A stretch of DNA of 64,000 bases, from positions 372,001 to 436,000 of the forward strand of contig NZ_RPFJ01000002.1 of assembly GCF_003813905.1 (NCBI RefSeq). The letters are read 5' to 3'. Below the pieces are notes generated by a model. That model was not told where the DNA came from and made no database searches. It saw nothing but the letters and a program-made list of their open reading frames with translations. Made by a program: the position numbers and the translations under genes. This DNA is from Aureibaculum marinum. Lineage in GTDB: Bacteria; Bacteroidota; Bacteroidia; Flavobacteriales; Flavobacteriaceae. Below, piece after piece: positions 47,207-56,617 of the stretch. The first letter of the stretch is position 1, and every line of letters begins with the position of its first letter.

Positions 47207-48349
47207 ATGCTTACTTTTTCAAACAAATTAGCCCAATTAAAATATTTTTCAATTTTATTTTTAATACTATTATTTAATTCTTGTAGTTCAAAAAAAGTTA
47301 CAAATAGTACCCAAATAAAAACTTCTGAAAACAATCAACCTTTAAATATAATTTTTATGGTTGGTGATGGTATGGGATTATCACAAGTTTCGAGTAGTTA
47401 TTTTTCTAAAAAAACAGAACCAAATTTTAGTCGTTTTAAAAGTATAGGATTAATAAAAACATCATCTGGAAGTCATTTAATTACCGATTCTGCCGCTGGT
47501 GCGACAGCATTTTCTGCTGGCGAAAAAAGCTATAACGGTGCTATTGGTGTAAATATGGATACTGTTCCAATAAAAAATATTGTTGAAATTCTCTCTGATA
47601 AAGACTATGCAACTGGTTTAATTGCTACCTCATCTATAACTCATGCAACTCCAGGTAGTTTTTTTGCTCATGTAAAATCTAGAGGATTGGCAGAAGAAAT
47701 AGCTACCGCCTTACCAACTTCAGAAGTGGATTTTTTTGCAGGAGGTGGTAAAAAATATTTCTTCAATCGTAAAGATAACAAATCCTTATATGAAGATTTT
47801 ATACAAAACAACTTTACTATTGACACTTTAAATCTTAAAAAAAACAAAACGTTATTAAAAAATGAAAAATATGGTTTTCTGTTAGCTGATGATGCTATGC
47901 CTTGGGCAGGAGACAGAAATGATTTTTTAGCAAACGCTACAGAATTAGCTCTCTCCTATCTAAATAAAAATGAAGCTAAAGGTGACAATGGTTTTTTTCT
48001 TATGATTGAAGGTTCTCAAATAGACTGGGGAGGACATTCTAACAATTCGGATTATATTATATCAGAAGTATTAGATTTTGATAAGGTTATAGGTAATGTA
48101 CTAGATTTTGCTGAAGCTGACGGTAACACGCTAGTAATTGTAACTGCTGATCACGAAACCGGTGGTTATACTTTAGCCGCTGACCCAGATAAAAAGAACA
48201 CTATTAAAGGTTCTTTTTCTACAAAAGGACATTCTGCCACGTTAATTCCTGTATTTGCCTATGGCAAAGGAGAAGAACACTTTACTGGTATATATGAAAA
48301 CACAGCTATTTTTGAGAAGATACTAGAGCTAGTAGAAAATAAAAAATAA
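47207..48349 (+). CDS. Alkaline phosphatase lipoprotein
   Basis: 380 residues. The start at ATG 47207 gives a lipoprotein signal with Cys26 (LLFNSC); a TTG at 47171 would add 12 residues with no signal benefit. Alkaline phosphatase family blocks are in order: metal-binding GDGMGLSQVS, Ser95 in TDSAAGATAFSAG (the phosphorylated serine), ITHATPGSFFAHV, IEGSQIDWGGH, TADHETGGYTL and KGHSATLIPVFAYGKG. It releases phosphate from organic esters at the cell surface or in the periplasm. It is a single gene. Phosphate-starvation control is plausible, but I see no clear Pho box. Confidence 0.94.
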   Translation: MLTFSNKLAQLKYFSILFLILLFNSCSSKKVTNSTQIKTSENNQPLNIIFMVGDGMGLSQVSSSYFSKKTEPNFSRFKSIGLIKTSSGSHLITDSAAGATAFSAGEKSYNGAIGVNMDTVPIKNIVEILSDKDYATGLIATSSITHATPGSFFAHVKSRGLAEEIATALPTSEVDFFAGGGKKYFFNRKDNKSLYEDFIQNNFTIDTLNLKKNKTLLKNEKYGFLLADDAMPWAGDRNDFLANATELALSYLNKNEAKGDNGFFLMIEGSQIDWGGHSNNSDYIISEVLDFDKVIGNVLDFAEADGNTLVIVTADHETGGYTLAADPDKKNTIKGSFSTKGHSATLIPVFAYGKGEEHFTGIYENTAIFEKILELVENKK

Positions 48350-48666
48350 GTACTTTTTAAAAATTAAAACCTACATCATTAGCACATAGGCCTAATGCTT
48401 TTACCTAAAATGAACCAAACTCATAAATACTGGTTGTATTAGGCCTAGTTATATACTAATTTTAATTACAAAAAAGTAAAATTCTAAACTAACAATTAAC
48501 TTTTTTTCTACAACTTAAAGTATAATAGTTTCTATAGAGAGAATAAAACACCTCTTTTTACTAATAATTAAAGAATTTTACCACGTTTTTGAATGATATA
48601 TCCATATGCTCTCTATGGAATTTTCATACCTTTATACATTATAATTAAACCAATAACATATATCAT
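48350..48666. other. Intergenic region with inverted repeats
   Basis: No gene. TAGGCCTAAT (48387-48396) and ATTAGGCCTA (48438-48447) are perfect inverted copies and each contains the palindrome TAGGCCTA. A second pair, ATAGAGAG (48534-48541) and CTCTCTAT (48609-48616), lies nearer the DUF1080 gene. TACCTTTA (48627-48634) could be its -7 box, 32 bases before the ATG. Confidence 0.45.
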
Positions 48667-50040
48667 ATGAGCAGTAACAAACTTATAATAAAAGTATTTT
48701 TACTTTTTATAGCCATTACATTAACCAATTGTAAAAATACAGAAGTAGATAATACTCCTTGGATTAACATATTTGACGGCAAAACTCTTAATGGATGGTC
48801 AACTATTGGAGGTGACGCAACTTACAGCGTTAAAGATAACGCCATTGTTGGTAAAACCGTACGAAATACACCAAACACCTTTCTTAAATCTGATAAAATG
48901 TATGATGACTTTATTCTTGAAATAGATTTTAAAGTTGACTCTACAATGAATTCAGGAATTCAAATTAGATCAAACAGTTTTCCTTATTATCAAAATGGAA
49001 GAGTACATGGTTATCAAATTGAAATTGATCCTTCTGATAGAGCCTGGAGTGCAGGAATATATGATGAAGCCAGACGAGGTTGGTTAAATCCCTTAACAGA
49101 TAATTCCAAAGCTCAAAAAGCTTTTAAACAAAACGATTGGAATCATTACAGAATCGAAGCTATTGGAGACACTATAAAAACTTGGATAAACGATGTTCCT
49201 GCAGCTCATTTAATAGATGATAAAACTGCCTCTGGATTTATAGGTCTTCAAGTACACAGTATTAATAACAATCAAAAAGAAGGCACTGAAATTAGTTGGA
49301 AAAATATTAGAATACTTACAGACAGCTTAAGCTACTATTCAAAAGAGATATCAATTCCTCCTATAATTACAAAAAATCAATTAACTATTGATGAAAAGAA
49401 AAATGGCTGGAAATTACTTTGGGATGGAGAAACCACAAAAGGTTGGAGAGGTGCTAAACTAGAATCTTTTCCAGAAAAAGGTTGGGAAATAAAAGATGGA
49501 ATATTAACCGTTTTATCTTCTGGTGGTGAAGAAGCAAGAAATGGTGGAGATATTGTTACTGAAGAGCTTTATGGAGATTTTGAATTAAAAGTAGACTTTA
49601 AACTTACACCTGGTGCAAATAGTGGAATAAAATATTATGTAGATACAGAAATCAATAAAGGTCCTGGTTCTTCAATTGGTCTAGAATACCAAATTCTTGA
49701 TGACAACTTACATCCCGATGCTAAATTAGGCAATCATCAAGGAAGTAGAACTGTAAGCTCTTTATATGATTTAATTCAAGCAGACATTAACAAGCCTATT
49801 AACCCTATTGGTGAATGGAATACAGCTCATATAATTTCAAAAAACAACCATGTAGAACATTGGTTAAATGGTATGAAAGTTTTAGAATATGAACGCGGTA
49901 GTGATGAATTTTTAAAATTGGTTTCTGAAAGTAAATATGTAAAATGGCCAAATTTTGGAATGTTAGAAAAAGGTCAAATTTTATTACAAGACCATGGTGA
50001 TCATGTATCATTTAAAAACATCAAAATCAAACCTTTATAA
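48667..50040 (+). CDS. Lipoprotein with two DUF1080 (3-keto-disaccharide hydrolase) domains
   Basis: 457 residues with a lipobox at Cys22 (AITLTNC). Two DUF1080 domains of about 185-210 residues each: IFDGKTLNGWSTIGGDATY.. to about 216 and LWDGETTKGWRGAKLESFPEKGW.. to the end, both with the jelly-roll lectin-like strands (DFILEIDFKVDSTMNSGIQIRS and DFELKVDFKLTPGANSGIKY). DUF1080 proteins cleave 3-keto-glycosides made by Gfo/Idh/MocA oxidoreductases. The next gene encodes such an enzyme and starts 10 bases after this stop, so the two should be one pathway unit. The sugar acted on is unknown. Confidence 0.88.
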   Translation: MSSNKLIIKVFLLFIAITLTNCKNTEVDNTPWINIFDGKTLNGWSTIGGDATYSVKDNAIVGKTVRNTPNTFLKSDKMYDDFILEIDFKVDSTMNSGIQIRSNSFPYYQNGRVHGYQIEIDPSDRAWSAGIYDEARRGWLNPLTDNSKAQKAFKQNDWNHYRIEAIGDTIKTWINDVPAAHLIDDKTASGFIGLQVHSINNNQKEGTEISWKNIRILTDSLSYYSKEISIPPIITKNQLTIDEKKNGWKLLWDGETTKGWRGAKLESFPEKGWEIKDGILTVLSSGGEEARNGGDIVTEELYGDFELKVDFKLTPGANSGIKYYVDTEINKGPGSSIGLEYQILDDNLHPDAKLGNHQGSRTVSSLYDLIQADINKPINPIGEWNTAHIISKNNHVEHWLNGMKVLEYERGSDEFLKLVSESKYVKWPNFGMLEKGQILLQDHGDHVSFKNIKIKPL

Positions 50041-50050
50041 TCAACAGAAT

Positions 50051-51394
50051 ATGTCAAGTAGAAGAAATTTTATAAAAAAAGCTGCCGTAGGTACTGCCGG
50101 AATAGCCTTAACTACAAATTTAAATGCCATGGATGCAAAAAGTTACTCAAAAATAATTGGAGCTAACGATCGTATTCATATAGCAATACAAGGCTTAGGA
50201 AGAAGGTATCAAGCTTATTTAGGTGCTATCGCAGCAAAAAATAGCAATGTTGAACTTCTATATTTATGTGATGTTATGAAAAGTCAGCGTGATAAAGCCG
50301 CTGATGTTGTATCAAAAGCAATAACTAACAAATTTAAACTAGAAAATGACATTAGAAAGATAATAGACGATAAAAAAGTAGATGCTATTTTTATGGCTAC
50401 ACCAGATCATTGGCATGCACCAGGAGCCTGTATGGCTATGGAAGCTGATAAACATGTTTATTTAGAAAAACCATGTAGTCATAATCCTAGAGAAGGAGAA
50501 TTATTAGTAGCATATCAAAAGAGGTATAAAAAAATGGTTCAAATGGGGAATCAACAACGCTCCTCTGAACAATCTAAAGAGATTATTAAAGGTATACATG
50601 AAGGCATTATTGGAGATGTTTTTGAAGCAACTGCTTTTTATACAAATAATAGAGGGCGAGTGCCTAATCAAGAAAAAACCTCTCCTCCTGAAGGGTTAGA
50701 CTGGGACCTTTTTCAAGGACCTGCCCCACGAAGTGCGTATACTCATAATACTTGGGATTATAATTGGCATTGGTATGGATGGGATTATGGTACTGCAGAA
50801 ATGGGCAATAATGCAACGCACGAATTAGATATTGCACGCTGGGCTTTAAATGTTAAATATCCTGAAAGTGTTGATGTTATTGCTGGAAAATTTCACTATA
50901 AAGATGACGGATGGGAAATGTATGATACTATGGAAGCATTTTTTAAGTTTTCTGGTAATAGAACGATTAAATGGGATGGCCAAAGTAGAAATGGATATCT
51001 CAAATTTGGAGCAGGCAGAGGAACTATTATTTACGGATCTAAAGGATGTGTATTTATTGATAGAGATGGCTACAAACTTTACAATAACAAAGGAGAATTA
51101 ATAAAAGAAAATGTTGTTCCTGGTATAGAGTCTGGTAATAGCCTTGGTGGCGGTGGAAAACTTTCAACAGCACATACGTTAAACTTTTTTGATGCAATTA
51201 GAGGAAAAGCAACACTCACCTCTCCCATTGAACAAGGTGTAATTAGTCAACAACTAACACACTATGCCAACATTGCTTCAAGAATTAATTCTTCTTTTGA
51301 AGTAGATGAAAACACTGGAAGAATTTTTAATCGTGAAGCTATGAAATTATGGTCAAGAACTTATGAACCAGGCTGGGAAATAAAACCTGTTTAA
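50051..51394 (+). CDS. Tat-exported Gfo/Idh/MocA-family oxidoreductase
   Basis: 447 residues. The start at ATG 50051 places a Tat signal at once (SSRRNFIKKAAVGTAGIALTT, with the twin Arg); an in-frame ATG at 49994 would overlap the previous gene and bury it. The nucleotide-binding domain has HIAIQGLGRRYQAYLG and LLYLCDVM, then ATPDHWHAPGACMAMEADKHVYLEKPCSHNPREG with the family EKP lysine. The C-terminal sheet includes NNATHELDIARWAL. As a Tat substrate it is exported folded, with its NAD(P) or similar cofactor bound. It probably makes 3-keto-glycosides for the DUF1080 protein. Confidence 0.92.
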   Translation: MSSRRNFIKKAAVGTAGIALTTNLNAMDAKSYSKIIGANDRIHIAIQGLGRRYQAYLGAIAAKNSNVELLYLCDVMKSQRDKAADVVSKAITNKFKLENDIRKIIDDKKVDAIFMATPDHWHAPGACMAMEADKHVYLEKPCSHNPREGELLVAYQKRYKKMVQMGNQQRSSEQSKEIIKGIHEGIIGDVFEATAFYTNNRGRVPNQEKTSPPEGLDWDLFQGPAPRSAYTHNTWDYNWHWYGWDYGTAEMGNNATHELDIARWALNVKYPESVDVIAGKFHYKDDGWEMYDTMEAFFKFSGNRTIKWDGQSRNGYLKFGAGRGTIIYGSKGCVFIDRDGYKLYNNKGELIKENVVPGIESGNSLGGGGKLSTAHTLNFFDAIRGKATLTSPIEQGVISQQLTHYANIASRINSSFEVDENTGRIFNREAMKLWSRTYEPGWEIKPV

Positions 51395-51828
51395 ATACCT
51401 TATTTGAAAGTCTGATTATGGATAGAAGGAAGTTTATAAAAAAATATTTCTATCTAGACATCAATATTTATACTAGCAAATAGCACAGCTAAAAAAAGTA
51501 ATAATATAATATCTTCTATTCATATTTAGTAAATAATCTTTCAAATAAAATGGTTTGGTCAATTTTTTACTATAATAAGATTTTTAATTAGCAAACCAAC
51601 AATTTGACCTTATTAACATAAGAATTTGCTACAACACCAATAAATAATGAATTATTTTAGCAGTATCAACATTAACTAAAGACCATATTAACTTAAGTTA
51701 ACCCTAACCAATCTATGAATATAAAGACTATTAAAAAGTTATTATTTATTAAAATTTAGAGTATGTATGTATTATAAATTTACAATAAAACTAATTCTCA
51801 CTAGTATTAAAGAAATAATTTTTTACAC
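51395..51828. other. Intergenic region between convergent units
   Basis: No gene. It holds the perfect 14-base palindrome TTAACTTAAGTTAA (51688-51701) and two further similar decamers, TTAACATAAG (51613-51622) and TTAACTAAAG (51672-51681). TGGTTTG (51551-51557) and CAAACCA (51592-51598) are inverted copies. No standard terminator with a clear T run is seen for either neighbouring gene. Confidence 0.4.
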
Positions 51829-53490
51829 TTAATTTTCTTCTAATAGCACAATTGGAAAATCGGAATTTATATTTACTTTTCCATTATCTACTGTAGCAAT
51901 AGTATTTGAATAGGCATCTCTTAATATTGTGCCTTCTTCAAAAATAGAAGAAACTACAATCTCTTTTTCTCCTTTATCCAAATCTAACCCAACAATTACT
52001 TTATCATTAAAATCGCTATTAGAAAATGTTCTAGAAAACACGTAAGGTTTATCCGATATTTTTTGATGTTTACCAGCCCCTATCGCAGGATGCTGATTTC
52101 TAAATTTGCCCAACTTTTGCCAATGCGTTAATATTTTTTTAGTTTCTTTATTATTCTGAATGGCATCCCAATTCATAAACGAACGCAACGTAGCATCACC
52201 TTGCGTTCCTTCAATTATTAAACTTCGAGCAGACTCATCACCATAATATACTTGAGAGACTCCTGGTGTAAGCATTAGTACATTAGCCGCTTTATAGGAC
52301 TTATTTCTTTTAGCATCAAAGGGTTGCCCATCATCATGTGAGGATAAATAATTTAAAACACTATATCCTTTCAGGTTTGTTTTTAATATTGAATCATATT
52401 TTTCAAAAATGCTATTATAGGTTTTTGAAGCATCATATTTTAATTCGAAGTTTATTAAAGCATTAAAACTATTGTCAAAATAATTGACTTTTTTATCTCC
52501 AAAATCAAATGCTTTTCCATGACTAATACCATAATTATAAACTTCACCAACCAAATAAAAATTAGTATTATCCATTACTTTATCTGGGTTATTTTTCTTC
52601 CATTCCGCAAAGGCAACATTGCATTCAGTTCTGAATTCTTGCCAAACACTTTCTTCGGTATGCTTAACAGTATCAACCCTATAACCATCTATTCCAAATT
52701 CTGTAATATAATCAGTCAGCCATTTAATAATGAAAAATCGAGGTGATTTAGGATACCCAGTTCTTTTAAAAAAAGCATCCAATTCAGCTACTTCTTGTTC
52801 ATAACGCCCTTCTTTTTTCCATTTTTCTACCAATTGAGGAGGCAAGTCTACTTCCTCATTACTCTCTGTTTTAATATCAGGTAAATTTTCAACTAATGTA
52901 CAAGATACGGTACTTTCATAATCTTGATAAGTACAAGGAGGCATAATTCTTACCCATTCTTCTGGCCAAACAGGATCTTTATCTGTTACAGGTCCAGTAT
53001 GATTTACTACTGCATCTAATAAAATTCTGATTCCATTTTTATGAGCAGTTTCTACCAGTTCTTTTAAATCAGCTTTAGTTCCAAAATTAGGATCAATTGC
53101 AGTCCAATCTTTTGTCCAATACCCATGAAATCCATAAGTAACACCCGTTCCTTCATCTGTACCTCCATGAATTTGTTCTACAATAGGAGTCATCCAGATA
53201 GCATTAATACCTAAATCTGTAAAATAACCTTCTTTTATTTTTTGAGTAATTCCTTTAATATCTCCACCTTCAAAACCTCTTAATTTGGCAGTTTCTTTAG
53301 TTCTGTTGAAATTAACATCATTAGTTTTATCTCCATTACTAAATCTATCTGTTAGTAAAAAATAAAGGTTGGCCGCCTCCCAAACAAATGGTGTTTCTTG
53401 TTTAACTGATGCCTCTATATTTTTTTCTTTATTTTCAGTACAGCTTAAAAATAAGGAAGATATTGCGACTGCTATTAGATATTTATACAT
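51829..53490 (-). CDS. GH13 alpha-amylase, lipoprotein
   Basis: 553 residues, lipobox at Cys17 (SSLFLSC). Alpha-amylase family barrel with LLTDRFSNGDKTND (calcium-site region) and VVNHTG (region I). Catalytic residues are Asp273 (GYRVDTVKH, nucleophile), Glu316 (LVGEVYN, acid/base) and Asp386 (SSHDDG). Anchored outside the inner membrane, it should cut alpha-1,4-glucan chains at the surface or in the periplasm. Its overall form resembles the MalS or SusG type. It is the last gene of the leftward operon, 50 bases after the next GH13 gene. Confidence 0.93.
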   Translation of the reverse strand: MYKYLIAVAISSLFLSCTENKEKNIEASVKQETPFVWEAANLYFLLTDRFSNGDKTNDVNFNRTKETAKLRGFEGGDIKGITQKIKEGYFTDLGINAIWMTPIVEQIHGGTDEGTGVTYGFHGYWTKDWTAIDPNFGTKADLKELVETAHKNGIRILLDAVVNHTGPVTDKDPVWPEEWVRIMPPCTYQDYESTVSCTLVENLPDIKTESNEEVDLPPQLVEKWKKEGRYEQEVAELDAFFKRTGYPKSPRFFIIKWLTDYITEFGIDGYRVDTVKHTEESVWQEFRTECNVAFAEWKKNNPDKVMDNTNFYLVGEVYNYGISHGKAFDFGDKKVNYFDNSFNALINFELKYDASKTYNSIFEKYDSILKTNLKGYSVLNYLSSHDDGQPFDAKRNKSYKAANVLMLTPGVSQVYYGDESARSLIIEGTQGDATLRSFMNWDAIQNNKETKKILTHWQKLGKFRNQHPAIGAGKHQKISDKPYVFSRTFSNSDFNDKVIVGLDLDKGEKEIVVSSIFEEGTILRDAYSNTIATVDNGKVNINSDFPIVLLEEN

Positions 53491-53540
53491 TTTACAAGTA
53501 AATTTTACTTTTTAAACATTCTATAGTTATTCAATATATA

Positions 53541-55418
53541 CTATTGTTTTACTTTTAAAATAAAAGATTCTAACGGATTAAAATCAACTCTAATAAAACC
53601 TACTTTATTTTTGACTTCTAAAATGGGTTTATTTGTATGATAGATTTGATCTTCTGTTTGGTATTTACCATCTTTTAAATTCCATTTTTCAATAATATCT
53701 GATGGAACTTGTAAATCAAACCCATATCGATTTTGTTCGTTAAAATTAGCAACTATAATTAATTTTTCAGTAGCATCCCATCTCACAAATGAATACACCT
53801 TATCATTATACCATTCTGTATATTGACGATTATGATGATGAATATCTTGATATTTTCCCATCATTGCTGAACTATTAATAGTGAAGTTTAGCAACCGTTT
53901 ATAAAAATCGCGTAAGGCCTTTTCTTCAGGGGTAGATTGTCCACCATCAAACTTTTTATCATTAACCCAACGTTGTAAATGTGGCACACCAATATAGTCA
54001 AAAATAGAGGTTCTTGATGGACTTCCAAACCCAGCATTTTCAGCACCTGGCTCACCTAATTCTTGACCAAAATAAATCAATGTTGGAGAAGAACTTAAAG
54101 TAGCTAAAACAACCATAGCTGGTTTTCCTTTTTCAGCATTTCCTGCAAATTCAGGACTGGCAATTCTTTGCTCGTCATGATTTTCTAAAAAATGTAGCAT
54201 ATGATGTTCAATATCTTGTTTCCAGTTTTGAATACCCGAAATATAGTCTGTAGAACCATGCCCTTGCATAATGTTTTTTATGGTATCGTACAACTGTACT
54301 TTATCATATAAATAATCCATTTTCCCTTTTTTGATATAATCTCGGTACAAATCAGGATTATACACTTCTGCCATTAAAAAAGCTTCTTCATTTTTCATTT
54401 TAATAGCAGAATTCATATAGCTCCAAAACTCAACAGGCACCATTTCTGCCATATCATATCTAAATCCATCTACCCCCATCTCTAACCAATACAAAGCAAT
54501 ATCTCTAAATTTCATCCAAGAATCAGGCACTGTTTTATCTTTCCAAAAGTTATAATGTTTTTTATAATTTTCGTTTTCAAAATTAATTGGTAGTTCCTCA
54601 AAATCTTTTCTTCCTTCAGGGCTTATTCCATAATTTATTTTTACAGTTTCATACCAATCATTCATATCTGGTTGAGATGCTCTTGATCCATTACCTGTCC
54701 ATTTTGCTGGATACTCTTCAAATCGACCATCAATTATTGGGTTTTCTTCTCCTCCTAAAGGTAGATAACCATTTTTCCATTGAGGCACTTTAAAAGCTTC
54801 TCCTGGCACGTAATAAAAATTATTATTAACATCATAATCGACCGTTTTATCGTCTTTGGCCCCAAAATCAAAAACACCTTCAGGATTTGTTAATCCTTGA
54901 TAATTTCTAGCCACGTGATTAGGAACAATATCTATAATTAATTTTAAACCAGCTTGATGAGTTCGTTCTATCAATTCTTTAAATTCTTGCAATCTATTGG
55001 CAGGATTGTCTGCTAAATCAGGATTGACATTATAATAATCTTTAACCGCATACGGAGATCCTGCTCGTCCTTTTACAACATCTGGATCATCATTAGAAAT
55101 GCCAAATTGGGTATAATCTCTAATTACATCGTGGTGAGGGACGCCAGTATACCAAATATGGGTAACACCTAAATTTTTAATTTCTTTTAACGCTTTTTCT
55201 GTAAAGTCACTGAATTTACCAACTCCGTTTTCTTCAATAGTTCCCCAAGGTTTATTGGTAGTATTTGTATTGCCAAATAATCTTGTAAACACTTGATAAA
55301 CTACTTTTTTATGAGGTTTACTTGTTGTAGTCATGGTTTCTTTTTGCTCAGTTTTATTGTTGTTATTGCAAGCTATTAGCATTGCTATTACTATTATAAT
55401 TGATATTTTATTGCTCAT
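53541..55418 (-). CDS. GH13 alpha-amylase-family enzyme, lipoprotein
   Basis: 625 residues, lipobox at Cys17 (AMLIAC). The domain opens VVYQVFTRLFGN, with IVPNHV (region I) and catalytic Asp322 (FRYDMAEM), Glu351 (LMAEVYN) and Asp415 (ENHDEQR). The Asp322 strand is FRYDMAEM rather than the usual (G/A)xRxDxxxx(H/N), so this is a distinct GH13 subgroup common in Bacteroidota. Function may be endo-amylase or a maltodextrin-forming enzyme. It is in the operon 9 bases downstream of the esterase gene. Confidence 0.92.
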   Translation of the reverse strand: MSNKISIIIVIAMLIACNNNNKTEQKETMTTTSKPHKKVVYQVFTRLFGNTNTTNKPWGTIEENGVGKFSDFTEKALKEIKNLGVTHIWYTGVPHHDVIRDYTQFGISNDDPDVVKGRAGSPYAVKDYYNVNPDLADNPANRLQEFKELIERTHQAGLKLIIDIVPNHVARNYQGLTNPEGVFDFGAKDDKTVDYDVNNNFYYVPGEAFKVPQWKNGYLPLGGEENPIIDGRFEEYPAKWTGNGSRASQPDMNDWYETVKINYGISPEGRKDFEELPINFENENYKKHYNFWKDKTVPDSWMKFRDIALYWLEMGVDGFRYDMAEMVPVEFWSYMNSAIKMKNEEAFLMAEVYNPDLYRDYIKKGKMDYLYDKVQLYDTIKNIMQGHGSTDYISGIQNWKQDIEHHMLHFLENHDEQRIASPEFAGNAEKGKPAMVVLATLSSSPTLIYFGQELGEPGAENAGFGSPSRTSIFDYIGVPHLQRWVNDKKFDGGQSTPEEKALRDFYKRLLNFTINSSAMMGKYQDIHHHNRQYTEWYNDKVYSFVRWDATEKLIIVANFNEQNRYGFDLQVPSDIIEKWNLKDGKYQTEDQIYHTNKPILEVKNKVGFIRVDFNPLESFILKVKQ

Positions 55419-55427
55419 ATTATCTAT

Positions 55428-56552
55428 TTATTTAAATAACCAATAGATTGCTTCTTCAAATTCACTTTTCCAAAAAACTTCATTATGCTTACCTCCAACT
55501 ACCATTTTCTTCGTAAAAGATTGCTTTTTAAATCCACTTTTTTTCATAGTTTCAATTACTTTATCAAATGCTTCTATGGCACTTTTTCCTTCTTCAGTCC
55601 CCATTAAAAAATAGGCTTTAATTTTTGCTTTTTTACTATGTTTTTGAGTAAAATTAATCACTTTATCTGAGAACCAAAAGGAAGGGGAAAAAACCCCTAC
55701 TTTTCCAAAAATATTAGGATACTTAAATGCTCCATAATACGAAATCAATCCTCCCATTGAACTACCCATAATTGCGGTATATTGCCTTTTCTTTTTGGTT
55801 CTAAAACTACTGTCAATTTTTGGTTTTAAGGTTTCAACTATAAATTTTACATAAGCTTCACCCTCGCCTCCACCATATTTATAATTTTTCCAAGGGGAGT
55901 ATTCATCTAACCTATGATTTAATCCATTGTCAATACCTACTACAATCAATTTTATTTTATTTTCTAATGCAAGCCGATTTAAAATTTCATCAACTTCCCA
56001 TTCTCCAGAAAAAGCAGTAGAATTATCAAATAAATTTTGTCCATCTTGCATATATAAAACAGGATATTTTTCTTTAGAAGTCTCATATCCAAGTGGTAAA
56101 TACACCCAAATTCTACGTTTTCTTTTAAGCTGAGGAATGTACAAGTCTTTGTAAACTACTTTTACGTTTTTAGATGCTGTAGACTTTGGAGTTTCCTCTC
56201 TATACCAATTCCTAATTTCAACATACACTGTATCATTAGGTATATTAAATAAGTAATGACGATTCTCAATAGCTTTGTTATTTTGATCAGTTTCTACAGT
56301 TTTCCATGAACCTTTAGTAAATTTAAAATTAATTGTTCCTTTTTGAGGTGGTAATGTAATAAGATAAAAATTTTTCAAACGTTGTAAGCGATATTTATCT
56401 TGACCTCCTGACCAATTTTCAAAATCGCCAGAAATATAAATATCAGTATTAGCTGAATCTTTTGGAAACTTTTTTACCACAAAAGTCACTTGTGCATTTG
56501 AAATAAAGCACAACAAAAATGAAATTATCGATAAAAGTAATTGTCTTTTCAT
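55428..56552 (-). CDS. Secreted esterase with N-terminal glycogen-binding-like domain
   Basis: 374 residues from ATG 56552; a start 8 codons earlier would spoil the signal peptide. The signal peptide ends near SNAQ. Residues about 20-115 form a beta-rich E-set or CBM48-like domain (SGDFENWSGGQDKYRLQR, FKFTKGSWKTVETD). The rest is an alpha/beta-hydrolase of the esterase D type: VYLPLGYETSKEKYPVLYMQDGQNLFD, nucleophile Ser265 in GSSMGG and His356 in GGKHNEVFW. It lies between GH13 genes in the alpha-glucan operon, so a glucan or glycogen ester is a likely substrate; that is inference. Confidence 0.85.
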   Translation of the reverse strand: MKRQLLLSIISFLLCFISNAQVTFVVKKFPKDSANTDIYISGDFENWSGGQDKYRLQRLKNFYLITLPPQKGTINFKFTKGSWKTVETDQNNKAIENRHYLFNIPNDTVYVEIRNWYREETPKSTASKNVKVVYKDLYIPQLKRKRRIWVYLPLGYETSKEKYPVLYMQDGQNLFDNSTAFSGEWEVDEILNRLALENKIKLIVVGIDNGLNHRLDEYSPWKNYKYGGGEGEAYVKFIVETLKPKIDSSFRTKKKRQYTAIMGSSMGGLISYYGAFKYPNIFGKVGVFSPSFWFSDKVINFTQKHSKKAKIKAYFLMGTEEGKSAIEAFDKVIETMKKSGFKKQSFTKKMVVGGKHNEVFWKSEFEEAIYWLFK

Positions 56553-56617
56553 ATTGTCGTTATATAGATACGACATAATATATAGGTTCTAAACACCTCT
56601 AATATTAAGGTTTAATA

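Noticed and set aside
49994-50050. Longer N-terminus for the Gfo/Idh/MocA oxidoreductase
   Set aside because: It overlaps the DUF1080 gene and would bury the twin-Arg signal that starts at 50051.
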